The notes: generated by a model from the letters alone, not told the origin. 64,000 bases of DNA from Acidimicrobiales bacterium (GCA_030830565.1 JAURMR010000004.1:1-64000); one strand, 5' to 3'. Shown: positions 34,455 to 43,310, counted from the stretch's first letter. Numbers and translations are program-made.

Positions 34455-35555
34455 TCAGTTGCGGATCGGCATCAACAGGTACAAGAAATCGTCGGTTTCA
34501 TTACCTCGAATAAGTACGGGGCTTGTGGGTCGAGCGATCTCGATAGTGATTTCATCAGAAGGTGCGGCTTCGATGCCGGCGCGCAGGTACTCGGGGTTAA
34601 ACGAAATCTCGAGTTCTTCTCCAACGTGACGCGCATCGATGACTTCGTCAGCCTTACCAACATCGAAACTTTCGGCAATGAGTTCAACGGAATCGTTTTT
34701 GATATCAAGACGAATCTTGGTGTTTTCCTTTGAAAGCAGGCCCACGCGCTTGAGTGCTTCAAGGAATGTCTCGCGTTCAATCGTGAGACGGTTCGGGTGA
34801 GAGTCCGCGGTCTTCGGAAGAAGGTTTTCGTAATCGGGGAAACTTCCGTCAAGAAGCTGGCTCACAAGTCGAACGCCATCGACTTCAAAGGAAACATGTC
34901 GTTCGGCGAGACGGATTGTGACGTTCTCGGCAGTCGTAAGAAGTCGGTTGAGTTCTTTCAGCGCTGAAGAAGGAACAAGAACCTTTTGTCCTTCGGTGAG
35001 AATTGATGTGCCCGGAAGATCTCGGATCGCTAAACGATAGGTATCTGTCGCAACCAGGCGAATCCCGGTGCCTTGAGCAGCAATGGAAACACCAGTGAGT
35101 TCGAACTTGCGAGATTCATCGGTACTTGCGGCCGACACGACCTGAGAAATGGCGTCGCGCAGAAGTGCGGCGTCAATCGTGACAGCGGACTCGGGTGCTT
35201 CAGGCATCGGCGGGTAGTCAACAGCGATGGTCTTGACTGCGAACTGTGAACGACCAGAGCCAATACGGACTTCGTTGTCGTCGGCCTCAAAGGTGACTGC
35301 GCCTTCAGGAAGATTGCGAACAATCTCGGAAAGGAGCTTGGACGGGACGAGCACCGTGCCGTCACGAGAACCAGAAACTGAGGCAGTGGCGATGATGGTG
35401 AGATCGAGATCACTTCCGGTCACCTGAAGTTGATCGCCAACCAACACGAGGTTGAGACCCATAAGGGCCTGACGTCCAGAGCTGCGCGTGGTGACACCAC
35501 GAGCCGCTACGGAGATGGCTTCGACGAGTGGATCTCGCTCACAACGGAACTTCAC
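34455..35555 (-). CDS. dnaN: DNA polymerase III beta sliding clamp
   Basis: 366 residues, the usual length of the three-domain clamp. N-terminal MKFRCERDPLVEAISVAARGV, internal VSAASTDESRKFELTGVSI and C-terminal FLYLLMPIRN fit DnaN. The dimeric ring tethers polymerase III and other partners to DNA. It is separated from dnaA by the 319-bp (from ORF to ORF) origin region and coupled to recF. Confidence 0.97.
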   Translation of the reverse strand: MKFRCERDPLVEAISVAARGVTTRSSGRQALMGLNLVLVGDQLQVTGSDLDLTIIATASVSGSRDGTVLVPSKLLSEIVRNLPEGAVTFEADDNEVRIGSGRSQFAVKTIAVDYPPMPEAPESAVTIDAALLRDAISQVVSAASTDESRKFELTGVSIAAQGTGIRLVATDTYRLAIRDLPGTSILTEGQKVLVPSSALKELNRLLTTAENVTIRLAERHVSFEVDGVRLVSQLLDGSFPDYENLLPKTADSHPNRLTIERETFLEALKRVGLLSKENTKIRLDIKNDSVELIAESFDVGKADEVIDARHVGEELEISFNPEYLRAGIEAAPSDEITIEIARPTSPVLIRGNETDDFLYLLMPIRN

Positions 35556-35590
35556 GTCGGCTCACTTTCCTGACAGACGGTGTTGCTTGT

Positions 35591-35812
35591 TGTAGTTGTA
35601 AAAAAGAATGAGAAATAGGTAGTAGTTGTAATAAGCGCTGTGGATTGTGGACAAATAGGCATAGTCCCAGCGTGGCGCCAGTTTTGTTGTCCCTGCGTCA
35701 TCCACAGTGATCCACAGTCTGAACGGTGGGAGTGACAGCGCGGGGGATCATCAACCAGTCGTCCACTTTTCATGCAGTGGCGCGCGCGCCATGGTCCACT
35801 GGGTTGTCCACC
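35591..35812. other. Replication origin oriC
   Basis: The gap between dnaN and dnaA holds an AT-rich tract (35591-35634) with two copies of TAGTTGTAA, then TAGTAGTTGTAATAA, GCGC, and overlapping DnaA boxes TGTGGATTG (35639) and TGTGGACAA (35646). Further boxes are TCATCCACA (35698), TGATCCACA (35708) and TTGTCCACC (35804). The order of trinucleotide repeats, short GC block and DnaA boxes matches the basal unwinding system with a DnaA-trio. Gene directions diverge from near this point. No function can be assigned to the GC-rich rest up to dnaA. Confidence 0.82.
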
Positions 35813-35874
35813 GCGCGAGCGTTCGAAACTCCGCGCGGGCGTTCGGCTCGAGTAACGGTTGAGGGTCACGGCGG

Positions 35875-37329
35875 TCAACTGTTTCGGATCCGTTGGGTCA
35901 ACTCAGTGACCTGGTCGTAAATCTGTCGACGCTCTTTCATGAGGCCGCTGATCTTCTCGACTGCATGGATAACCGTGGTGTGATCGCGGCCACCAAATTC
36001 ACGTGCGATCGCCGGGTAGCTCAGATCAGTCATTTCCCGCATGACGTACATACCGATCTGGCGAGCGGTCACGAGTGGGCGGCGTCGGCTTTGCCCGCGG
36101 ATTTCGTCGATCGTGAAATCGAACATTTCCGAGGTCTTCTCGAGAATGAGTGCCGGTGTGATCGGGCGGGGTTGAGTATTGGTGAGGATGTCGCTGAGGA
36201 CCCCTTCGGCCAATTCCACCGTGAGCGGATTACCGGTGAGGCTGGCAAATGCGCAGACACGAATCAGGGCGCCTTCAAGCTCACGAATGTTGTTGGTGAT
36301 ATTCGAGGCAATGAATTCAAGGACATCGGGCGGCGGAGCAATGGGCTCACGCTCGGCTTTCTTGCGAAGAATCGCTAGACGAGTTTCGAGTTCCGGCGGA
36401 TTGATCTCGGTAATGAGCCCCATCTTGAAGCGGCTGCGGAGCCGATCTTCAAGGGTGGAGATGGCGTCGGGCGGACGATCGGAGGACAGCACAATCTGGG
36501 CGTTGGCCTGATAGAGAGACTCGAAGGTATGGAAGAGCTCTTCCTGGAGACCTTCCTTGCCTTCAATGATCTGAATGTCATCAAGGAGGAGAACGTCGAT
36601 TTCGCGGTAGCGCTTCTTGAACTCGGGCATCGTGTTCTGGCGGATGGCGTCGACGTACTGATTGAGGAATTGCTCGGTTGAGACGTACCGGACCTGATGG
36701 CCGGGGTAAATCTCGCGCACGTAGTTGGCGATCGCTTGGAGAAGGTGGGTCTTGCCCAATCCGGCGTCGCCATAAATGAAGAGTGGGTTATACGACTTCG
36801 CCGGTGTCTCGGCCACGCTCAGCGCAGCGGCATGAGCGAAGCGATTCGATGTACCGGTGACGAAGGCGTCGAAGGTGTATCGCGGATTCACTGTCAGGCC
36901 GAGTTCCTGCTCGGGAACGGGAGTTGTCCCCAGAGCCTCGGAAGTTGTCAACAGCGGCTGGGAATCGTTGGGGACATCGGCGGAAAAGCCTGTGGACGGC
37001 GCTGGGGAGAAGTTTGCTGATGCCGGCGCGACGTCGGTTTGGACTTCGATGGCCAGTCGCACGGCGCTTTGGCCAATATCAGCGAGGGCGCCATTCACGA
37101 GCGTGAGATAACGCGATTCGATGCGATCTTTTACGACAGAACTCGGCACGGCGACCGAAAGAACCGTTCCCTGAAGATCGAGTGGGGTCACCATGGAAAA
37201 CGTCGTGAGCCAGACGGCCTCGGACACCTGCTCGCGCAGCGCGACAGTGCACGTCGTCCACAATTGTTCGGCTTGGTCCACCTGCACGAAAGCCCCTGAC
37301 AATGGGTTTGGTTCCACAACAACGTTCAC
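35875..37329 (-). CDS. dnaA: Chromosomal replication initiator DnaA
   Basis: 484 residues from GTG 37329; the ORF track start would place DnaA-box DNA inside the gene. Domain I begins LWTTCTVALREQVSEAVW, domain III has Walker A GDAGLGKTHL and Walker B VLLLDDIQ, and domain IV carries the DnaA signature GGRDHTTVIHAVEKI. It binds the boxes in the neighbouring gaps and opens oriC. Two DnaA-box-like sites lie just upstream of the start, consistent with autoregulation. Confidence 0.97.
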   Translation of the reverse strand: MNVVVEPNPLSGAFVQVDQAEQLWTTCTVALREQVSEAVWLTTFSMVTPLDLQGTVLSVAVPSSVVKDRIESRYLTLVNGALADIGQSAVRLAIEVQTDVAPASANFSPAPSTGFSADVPNDSQPLLTTSEALGTTPVPEQELGLTVNPRYTFDAFVTGTSNRFAHAAALSVAETPAKSYNPLFIYGDAGLGKTHLLQAIANYVREIYPGHQVRYVSTEQFLNQYVDAIRQNTMPEFKKRYREIDVLLLDDIQIIEGKEGLQEELFHTFESLYQANAQIVLSSDRPPDAISTLEDRLRSRFKMGLITEINPPELETRLAILRKKAEREPIAPPPDVLEFIASNITNNIRELEGALIRVCAFASLTGNPLTVELAEGVLSDILTNTQPRPITPALILEKTSEMFDFTIDEIRGQSRRRPLVTARQIGMYVMREMTDLSYPAIAREFGGRDHTTVIHAVEKISGLMKERRQIYDQVTELTQRIRNS

Positions 37330-37332
37330 ACT

Positions 37333-37359
37333 TGTGGAAAACCTCGACCGCTGTCCACA
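37333..37359. promoter_or_regulatory. DnaA-box-like sites before dnaA
   Basis: TGTGGAAAA (37333) and CTGTCCACA (37351), in opposite directions, lie directly before the dnaA start. A weaker TGTGGACGG is at 37422. The rest of the gap to rpmH holds a near-perfect palindrome CCTTGCGCATGCGTAAGG at 37512 and nothing else I can name. Confidence 0.5.
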
Positions 37360-37616
37360 TGAGGTGGTTCGCCGTTGTTCGACACAGATGTGCCCGCTCA
37401 CGGGCGTCGGTGTCGAGGCCCTGTGGACGGGCGAGGGACGGTAGCACCTTGCTGATGTTGCTGCATCCGGGCTTCACCCTCTAGCGTTGCGATCCGAACA
37501 GGTGTCGGGCTCCTTGCGCATGCGTAAGGCCGGGCCCGTTTCCACACCACAATCCATGTCGAAGAAGCAACGATCTGTTGACCCCCTCTTGGGTTTTCGG
37601 GTCACGGAGGCCCCTC

Positions 37617-37751
37617 GTGAAGCGTACGTTCCAGCCCAATAACCGCCGTCGGGCGAAGAAGCACGGCTTCCGTTCCCGCATGTCCACTCGCGCTGGGCGC
37701 AATGTTCTGCGGTCGCGCCGGCTCAAGGGCCGTCGACGTCTGTCGGCCTGA
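37617..37751 (+). CDS. rpmH: 50S ribosomal protein L34
   Basis: 44 residues from GTG, below the ORF track cutoff. [20 protein letters not shown] is the diagnostic L34 sequence, ending GRRRLSA. CACGGAGG lies upstream as ribosome site. It is divergent from dnaA, the conserved arrangement in bacteria. Its TGA stop overlaps a CTG that is the likely rnpA start. Confidence 0.98.
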   Translation: MKRTFQPNNRRRAKKHGFRSRMSTRAGRNVLRSRRLKGRRRLSA

Positions 37752-38101
37752 TCTGGCGAGTTCGTGACCGCCGCACGTTCCAAGAACTGCGGCGGCGCGG
37801 CCGTCGGGTCCGTAGTGGCACCGTGTCGGTGACCATGTTGGCGTTAACACCATCCTTCAGTGACGAACCGCCGCGAGTCGCGTTCGCAGTGTCCCGCAAC
37901 GTCGGAACTGCCGTGGTTCGTAATCGTTTACGGCGCCAAGTTCGTGCGCATTTAGTGGAGGTTCGCGCATCCGAACCCGCTCGAATTCCCTCTGGCGCTT
38001 GGCTTTTTACGATTCAGCCCAGCGCAGCCGCGGTTGACCGCGACACCCTGTTGCGTGATGTGGACAGCTGCCTTGAGCGCCTCGTCGGGAGCCCCCGGTG
38101 A
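37748..38101 (+). CDS. rnpA: Ribonuclease P protein component
   Basis: The ORF track starts this gene at GTG 37823, but the frame continues upstream with [19 protein letters not shown], which is the normal RnpA N-terminus. There is no ATG, GTG or TTG in frame between the upstream stop at 37640 and 37823. CTG 37748 overlaps the rpmH stop (CTGA) and gives 117 residues. The RNR motif region [21 protein letters not shown] is intact. It binds RNase P RNA and helps mature tRNA 5' ends. The GTGA overlap with yidD couples the next gene. Confidence 0.92.
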   Translation: MIWRVRDRRTFQELRRRGRRVRSGTVSVTMLALTPSFSDEPPRVAFAVSRNVGTAVVRNRLRRQVRAHLVEVRASEPARIPSGAWLFTIQPSAAAVDRDTLLRDVDSCLERLVGSPR

Positions 38102-38388
38102 GCGCAACCTGCCAGCACGATCACGATTCTGCGCCGACAACTGAACCGGCGCGTTCCCTTTCCATTCCTGCGCGTCTGACGACACGGTGTGTGCGCGGCT
38201 ATCAATGGTTGTTCGCCGGCAGGGTTTCTCCCTGTCGTTATGTTCCCTCCTGTTCGTCCTACGCTCTCGAAGCTCTCGAGACCCATGGGTTCGTTCGGGG
38301 CTCCTGGTTGTCGATTCGACGACTGGGTCGGTGCCATCCTTGGGGTGGTTCCGGATGGGATCCCGTTCCCGATAGGAAGGCCGCCTAG
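38098..38388 (+). CDS. yidD: Membrane protein insertion efficiency factor YidD
   Basis: 96 residues from GTG overlapping the rnpA stop. The core [19 protein letters not shown] and [15 protein letters not shown] is the YidD signature, including the conserved cysteines. The first 25 residues are a variable extension. YidD is a small amphipathic protein thought to assist YidC; yidC follows 3 bp later. Confidence 0.95.
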   Translation: MSATCQHDHDSAPTTEPARSLSIPARLTTRCVRGYQWLFAGRVSPCRYVPSCSSYALEALETHGFVRGSWLSIRRLGRCHPWGGSGWDPVPDRKAA

Positions 38389-38391
38389 TCA

Positions 38392-39573
38392 ATGGAAGCG
38401 TTTTTTAAAGCCTTCGCGTCAGTGTTGGCGTTCTTCTACGACATCACCGGGAACTACGCAGTCGCCATCATCCTGCTGACGCTGGTCGTCATGATCATCG
38501 TGACGCCGCTGACCCTCAAGGGCACGCGGTCGATGATGGTCATGCAGCAACTCCAGCCGGAGATGAAAAAGATCCAGGCTCGGTACAAAGACGATCGCCA
38601 GAAGCTCAACGAAGAACTCCTGAAGTTTTATAAGGAAAACAGCATCAATCCGCTTGGCGGCTGTCTGCCGCTTTTGGTGCAGATGCCCGTTTTCCTCGTG
38701 CTGTACCAGGTGCTGCGCGGCCTCACTCGTCGAGTCAGCGACCTCGGCGGCGATATCGGCTGGGCATCCAGTCAGTTCGGTCTCGGCAACGCACCATCCA
38801 AAGCACCCTCGTTCGAACGTGTGTTCGATCCAGCGTGGATCAACCCGTCGACGAAGATGTACCAAAATCTCTCAACCTCCTATCAGATGGAGGCTTTTGG
38901 CCTCGATCTTTCGGAGAGCGCGAGCAAAGCAATGCAGCAGGGCATCGGGCATGCCCTTCCGTTCCTCGTTCTGATTCTGATCGTTGCCATTACTGGCTTC
39001 ATTCAGCAGCGTCAGATTCAGGGACGTAATCCCGGAGCGCAAACCAATAGCCAGCAGCAGATGATCATGAAGATCATGCCGTTCTTCTTGCCGGTGATTT
39101 CGTTTGGTCTGCCCGCCGGTCTTGTCCTGTACTTCGCGGTGTCAAACCTCTACCGAATTGGGCAGCAGGCATTCATCTCGAAGAGCATCTATGGCATCAG
39201 TGCCCCTGACGGCACGAAGTCCTGGAAGCATCTCTTTGGTTTCGGTGTGCAGCCCAAGGCCGCCCCGAAGGCCAAGAAGTCAGGGTCGAAGTCAATCAGC
39301 GCGACCTCTCGTCCGGCCAAGAAGGCCGGCGCGAAGGGTGGCGCTGCGAAGGGCTCGACCAAGGCACCAGCTACAGCTGGTGCCTCCAAGGGCGGCCGGA
39401 CCACCGGTCGCGCCACCACCAGTTCCCGAGACACCAAGGGCAGCGATTCTTCGAAGGGACCCGAGAAGGGTTCCGATCGCGCTACGTCGACACCGTCGAC
39501 CCCCTCGTCCGACGCCGGCGAAGCTTCGACTTCGCAGCCGTTGCAGCCTCGGGTGCGCAAAAAGAAGAGGTAA
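38392..39573 (+). CDS. yidC: Membrane protein insertase YidC
   Basis: 393 residues. Five or so membrane helices, beginning FASVLAFFYDITGNYAVAIILLTLVVMIIVTPL, with the cytoplasmic loop GTRSMMVMQQLQPEMKKIQARYKDDRQKLNEELLKFYKEN and NPLGGCLPLLVQMPVFLVLYQVL typical of YidC/Oxa1. The large periplasmic domain of Gram-negative YidC is absent, as expected. The C-terminus from about residue 290 is Lys/Ala/Ser/Thr-rich and disordered, ending RVRKKKR, likely ribosome-binding. Confidence 0.96.
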   Translation: MEAFFKAFASVLAFFYDITGNYAVAIILLTLVVMIIVTPLTLKGTRSMMVMQQLQPEMKKIQARYKDDRQKLNEELLKFYKENSINPLGGCLPLLVQMPVFLVLYQVLRGLTRRVSDLGGDIGWASSQFGLGNAPSKAPSFERVFDPAWINPSTKMYQNLSTSYQMEAFGLDLSESASKAMQQGIGHALPFLVLILIVAITGFIQQRQIQGRNPGAQTNSQQQMIMKIMPFFLPVISFGLPAGLVLYFAVSNLYRIGQQAFISKSIYGISAPDGTKSWKHLFGFGVQPKAAPKAKKSGSKSISATSRPAKKAGAKGGAAKGSTKAPATAGASKGGRTTGRATTSSRDTKGSDSSKGPEKGSDRATSTPSTPSSDAGEASTSQPLQPRVRKKKR

Positions 39574-39579
39574 CACCAC

Positions 39580-40440
39580 ATGGAGTGGGTGGAAATCACT
39601 GGCCGCACCGTTGAAGAAGCGAAAGACGCGGCACTCGATCAATTGGGCGTCGACACTGCTGATGCCGAATTTGAAATCCTCGAAGAACCATCTCGAGGTC
39701 TCTTCGGGAAGATGAAGGGCCAGGCCCGCGTTCGGGCTCGCATTGCCCCGACCAGTCCCCGACCGAAGGTGGAACGACGAGATCGGCGTAAGAAGGGCAG
39801 TGGCAATGGGGCCGGCCGCAAGCAGTCGCAACGCCCTGCAACCCCAGCCGCTGACGCAGCGCCGGCAGCACCAGCAGCAGCATCATCCAATGGCAAACGC
39901 CCTGACCGCCGTCGTGGCGGTCAGAAGGCTGCGCCCACCGAGAAGGAAAACACCACCGTGACTGAAACCGTTGATGTCGATCTGGTAGAGCACACCCGTA
40001 TCGTCACCGAGTTCCTTGATGGCCTCGTTGACGCATTCGACCTCGAAGGCCGCGTCGAAGCGGTCTCGATTGATGACGACACCAGTGAGGTTCGCGTCGA
40101 GGGCCGTGACCTTGGAATCCTTGTCGGCCCCAAGGGCAACACCCTCGCTGCCATCCAGGAGCTTTCCCGCACGGTGATTCACCGCAAGGTGTCCGGAACC
40201 GCTGCAGGCCGAGTTCGTCTCGATGTTGCTGGGTACCGCCAGCGCCGCCGTGAAGCCCTTGAGCGCTTCACTCAGGGTGTGGCTGAGGAAGTCCGTTCTT
40301 CTGGCGTGCAGAAGGCCCTTGAGCCCATGGGTTCGGCAGACCGCAAGGTTGTGCATGACACCGTGAATGAACTCGATGGCGTTTCCACCATTTCTGAGGG
40401 CGACGAACCCCGTCGCCGCGTGGTGATCATTCCTTCCTGA
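39580..40440 (+). CDS. jag: RNA-binding protein Jag/KhpB
   Basis: 286 residues. The Jag-N domain (WVEITGRTVEEAKDAALDQLG, then RGLFGKMKGQARVRARI) is followed by a disordered Ala/Arg/Lys linker with acidic stretches, a KH domain (VEGRDLGILVGPKGNTLAAIQEL) and an R3H domain (RVRLDVAGYRQRR...RKVVHDTVNEL). KhpB pairs with KhpA to bind many RNAs and affects cell-envelope growth. It follows yidC by 6 bp and is closed by a strong terminator. Confidence 0.94.
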   Translation: MEWVEITGRTVEEAKDAALDQLGVDTADAEFEILEEPSRGLFGKMKGQARVRARIAPTSPRPKVERRDRRKKGSGNGAGRKQSQRPATPAADAAPAAPAAASSNGKRPDRRRGGQKAAPTEKENTTVTETVDVDLVEHTRIVTEFLDGLVDAFDLEGRVEAVSIDDDTSEVRVEGRDLGILVGPKGNTLAAIQELSRTVIHRKVSGTAAGRVRLDVAGYRQRRREALERFTQGVAEEVRSSGVQKALEPMGSADRKVVHDTVNELDGVSTISEGDEPRRRVVIIPS

Positions 40441-40460
40441 TTATCACTTCCATCTGTTCC

Positions 40461-40495
40461 AATGGCCCCGCTTCGTGCGGGGCCATTGTTGTTTT
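40461..40495 (+). terminator. Intrinsic terminator after jag
   Basis: AATGGCCCCGC and GCGGGGCCATT form a perfect 11-bp stem with a 5-nt TTCGT loop, followed by GTTGTTTT. It ends the rpmH-jag unit, so rsmG likely has its own promoter. Confidence 0.88.
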
Positions 40496-40561
40496 CGGGC
40501 ACGGGGAGTTCTTCGAAGGCTGTTGCCCGAAACGCCGAGGCACGGGTGCAACAATGGCGAG

Positions 40562-41173
40562 GTGCAGCCTTCTCCCCCATTGCTTGAGGTCCTCGAGCGA
40601 GCTCGGCGCCTTGGCGTCCTCGGTCCGGGTCCGGTTCTCGACCACGTTGCCCACGCCGAAGGATTCATTGCCGCCATCGGCGAGGTTGCCGAAGGCTCCC
40701 TTTTGGTGGATTTGGGTTCGGGTGGGGGCGTCCCTGGCCTGGTGATTGCTGAAGCTCGCCCCGACCTTCGAATCGTTTTGCTTGATTCGCTTGAACGTCG
40801 GGTGGCGTTGTTGGCCCAGGCCGTCCTCGCAATGGAATGGGAAGGACGGGTGGTTGCCGAACTGGCACGAGCCGAAGAGACAGGCCGATCGGTGGAATGG
40901 CGAGCCGAGGTCGATGTCGTTACTGCCCGATCCTTTGGTCCGCCAGCCACCGTTGCTGAGTGCGCCGCTCCCCTGCTTCGACTCGATGGCATTTTGGTGG
41001 TGAGTGAGCCTCCGGAGGACACCAATCGCTGGCCATCTGAAGGCGTGGCCCTACTCGGTCTGACGGATGAAGGGTCGCCGGTACCAGGAATGCGTCGGCT
41101 TCGACAGACCAGTCTCTGTCCAGAGACCTACCCCCGCCGGGTAGGAATTCCCGCCAAGCGGCCGCTGTTCTAG
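40562..41173 (+). CDS. rsmG: 16S rRNA methyltransferase G (RsmG/GidB)
   Basis: 203 residues from GTG 40562; the ORF track start lies in the terminator. The SAM motif is LLVDLGSGGGVPGLVIAEARPDLRIVLLDSLERRVALL, typical of RsmG, which methylates N7 of G527 in 16S rRNA. VVTARSFGPPATVAECAAPLL is the matching catalytic-domain segment. Loss of RsmG is known to give low-level streptomycin resistance; the gene here looks intact. Two parS sites follow. Confidence 0.92.
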   Translation: MQPSPPLLEVLERARRLGVLGPGPVLDHVAHAEGFIAAIGEVAEGSLLVDLGSGGGVPGLVIAEARPDLRIVLLDSLERRVALLAQAVLAMEWEGRVVAELARAEETGRSVEWRAEVDVVTARSFGPPATVAECAAPLLRLDGILVVSEPPEDTNRWPSEGVALLGLTDEGSPVPGMRRLRQTSLCPETYPRRVGIPAKRPLF

Positions 41174-41194
41174 CGCCTCACCTCCAAACCCTCA

Positions 41195-41210
41195 TGTTTC
41201 ACGTGAAACA
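41195..41210. other. parS centromere site 1
   Basis: TGTTTCACGTGAAACA, an exact match to the ParB-binding consensus. ParB encoded just downstream would nucleate here. Confidence 0.95.
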
Positions 41211-41249
41211 TCCCGAGGAGGGTCCGAGGCGAACCCGGGAAATCATTTG

Positions 41250-41273
41250 CCGTTGTTTCACGTGAAACAACGG
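41250..41273. other. parS centromere site 2
   Basis: The same 16-bp core TGTTTCACGTGAAACA extended to a perfect 24-bp palindrome, 59 bp after site 1 (start of core to start of core). The space from here to parA holds no other recognisable element. Confidence 0.95.
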
Positions 41274-41435
41274 CGGAACGGGATCCCCGTTGCCGGTCAG
41301 AGCGCGAGATCGAGTGGGGGCGGGGGAATCCTTGACCGGAGGGGCCCGGGCGGGCAGGATGGCATCTGCTCGATCGCGAGAAGCGATTGACGCCCTCCGA
41401 CTGCGGTGTGTGCCGCCAAATCCGAGTTGGGACGC

Positions 41436-42332
41436 ATGGAATCTGACGAAACTGGTAGCGCAACGGACGGGGGAGAGCACGGCGTGAAGATGCCGCCAAA
41501 TATCTCTGCTGCCGAAGCGATTGTGGAAGGGGCTCGTCCGATCTCGGCCGAGCGACCTTTGCCTCGCGTGATTGCTGTGGCGAACCAAAAGGGTGGTGTG
41601 GGGAAGACCACCACCTCTATCAACCTCAGCGCCTGCCTCGCTGAGCTTGGGTATCGGACCCTTGTGGTCGATCTCGACCCTCAGGGCAATGCGTCAACGG
41701 GCCTGGGTGTCGATATTCGCTCGCTGGAGTCCTCCATGTATGACGTGATCCTCCACGACGTGCCCCTCGAGGACTGCATTGAGGGCACGGTTGTTCGCAA
41801 TTTGTTCGTTGCTCCGGCCAGCCTGGACTTGGCCGGCGCCGAAATCGAGCTGGTTCCGGCCTTTAGCCGTGAAATGCGCCTCAAGATGGCAATCGACTCG
41901 GTAAAGGACGATTACGACTTCGTACTGATCGACTGCCCGCCTTCTCTTGGCTTGCTGACCGTCAATGCCATGGCTGCAGCCACCGAGGTCCTCGTCCCCA
42001 TTCAGTGCGAATACTTCGCCCTTGAAGGTCTTACCCAACTCACCAAGAACGTGGCGCTCATCCAGAAGAGCCTGAACCCAGCGCTGGAAATCAGTGCCAT
42101 TGTGCTCGTGATGTATGCCCGTACCAATCTTTCCGACGGCGTTGTGGCCGATGTGCGCGAGCATTTTGGCGACAAGGTCTGTCAGGAAGTCGTTCCCCGT
42201 TCGGTGCGCCTCTCAGAGGCCCCCGGATTCGGACAACCAATCATCACATTCGATCCAAGTAGCCGGGGGGCAACCGCCTACCGGAAGTTGGCCCAGGAGG
42301 TCAGTGGTGGCACGCCGCAGCGGACTCGGTAA
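41436..42332 (+). CDS. parA: Chromosome partitioning ATPase ParA
   Basis: 298 residues from ATG 41436. A deviant Walker A ANQKGGVGKTTTSINL near residue 48, LVVDLDPQGNAS and DFVLIDCPPSLG are diagnostic of ParA. The first 40 residues are a variable acidic tail. GTG 41484, which has GGGGGAG eight bases upstream, is an equally good start and would give 282 residues. ParA moves the ParB-parS complex of the origin. It overlaps parB by 26 bp. Confidence 0.95.
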   Translation: MESDETGSATDGGEHGVKMPPNISAAEAIVEGARPISAERPLPRVIAVANQKGGVGKTTTSINLSACLAELGYRTLVVDLDPQGNASTGLGVDIRSLESSMYDVILHDVPLEDCIEGTVVRNLFVAPASLDLAGAEIELVPAFSREMRLKMAIDSVKDDYDFVLIDCPPSLGLLTVNAMAAATEVLVPIQCEYFALEGLTQLTKNVALIQKSLNPALEISAIVLVMYARTNLSDGVVADVREHFGDKVCQEVVPRSVRLSEAPGFGQPIITFDPSSRGATAYRKLAQEVSGGTPQRTR

Positions 42333-43206
42333 AGGTCTCGGATCTCTCATTCCGACCACGGAACGATTGCAGGACAGCGATGCCGTCCTGCGGGAACTTC
42401 CGATTTCGGAAATCGTGGCGAATACCTATCAGCCCCGTAGTCATTTCGACGAGGAAGCCCTCGTAAGCCTTTCGGCGTCGATTCGCTCCGTTGGTGTTCT
42501 GCAGCCCATTCTCGTTCGCGAGTTAGGGGAGGATTCCTATGAACTGATTGCGGGGGAGCGCCGCTGGCGAGCAGCAAAGCGTGCTGGCCTTCAGTCCATC
42601 CCTGCCATCGTTCGTACCGCAGAGGACGAAGGTTCACTCGAACAGGCTCTGGTTGAGAACCTCCACCGTGAGGATTTGGGGGCGCTTGAGGAAGCCGCGG
42701 CCTATCAGCAGCTCATCGAAGAGTTCAAGCTCACCCAGGATCAGGTCGCCACCCGTGTTGGCAAGAGCCGTTCGGCTGTTGCGAACACCATGCGCCTTCT
42801 CCAGCTCCCCGCGAGCATTCAGCGTTTGCTGGGCGAGGGGCAACTCTCTGCAGGTCACGCTCGTGCGCTCCTCGGAACTCCCGATCGGGCCTTCCAGGAG
42901 AAGCTTGCCAAAGCGGCTGTGTCGGAGAAGCTCACCGTGCGTGAGGTAGAGGATCGTGTTCGCGAGCACGATGGAAATGCTGCAACCGATACGGGCGCCA
43001 CGCCCACTGCCGGCACCAAGCCCACGGCCACGGTTCGTCCGGCTCCCCTGCTGGAACTTGAGGAAATGCTTTCCGACCACCTTGACACTCGCGTCGCAGT
43101 TTCGATGGGTCAGCGCAAGGGCCGCATCGTGATTGACTTCTCAACCCTCGAGGATCTTGAGCGCGTGTATCGCGTCATTGTCGATGGCAAAGAGCCAATG
43201 GACTGA
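42307..43206 (+). CDS. parB: Chromosome partitioning protein ParB
   Basis: 299 residues from GTG 42307, six bases after AGGAGG; the ORF track start lies inside parA. Order: RRSGLGKGLGSLIPT, the CTPase domain with GVLQPILVRELGEDSYELIAGERRWRAAK (GERRWRA box), the helix-turn-helix TQDQVATRVGKSRSAVANTMRLLQLP, and a C-terminal dimerisation part after a variable linker. It binds the two upstream parS sites and spreads as a CTP clamp. Confidence 0.96.
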   Translation: MARRSGLGKGLGSLIPTTERLQDSDAVLRELPISEIVANTYQPRSHFDEEALVSLSASIRSVGVLQPILVRELGEDSYELIAGERRWRAAKRAGLQSIPAIVRTAEDEGSLEQALVENLHREDLGALEEAAAYQQLIEEFKLTQDQVATRVGKSRSAVANTMRLLQLPASIQRLLGEGQLSAGHARALLGTPDRAFQEKLAKAAVSEKLTVREVEDRVREHDGNAATDTGATPTAGTKPTATVRPAPLLELEEMLSDHLDTRVAVSMGQRKGRIVIDFSTLEDLERVYRVIVDGKEPMD

Positions 43207-43310
43207 CACACCTCCACCAAAACCTTTGGTGAAGGGTTCTGCACAGCCTGTGGATGAGGTTGTGGTCAACCTCCAATGTTTCTCTGCTCGGGTTTGGGCA
43301 TGTTGAACGA

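Noticed and set aside
40475-40561. N-terminal extension of rsmG in the ORF track
   Set aside because: It runs through the jag terminator and contains no family sequence.
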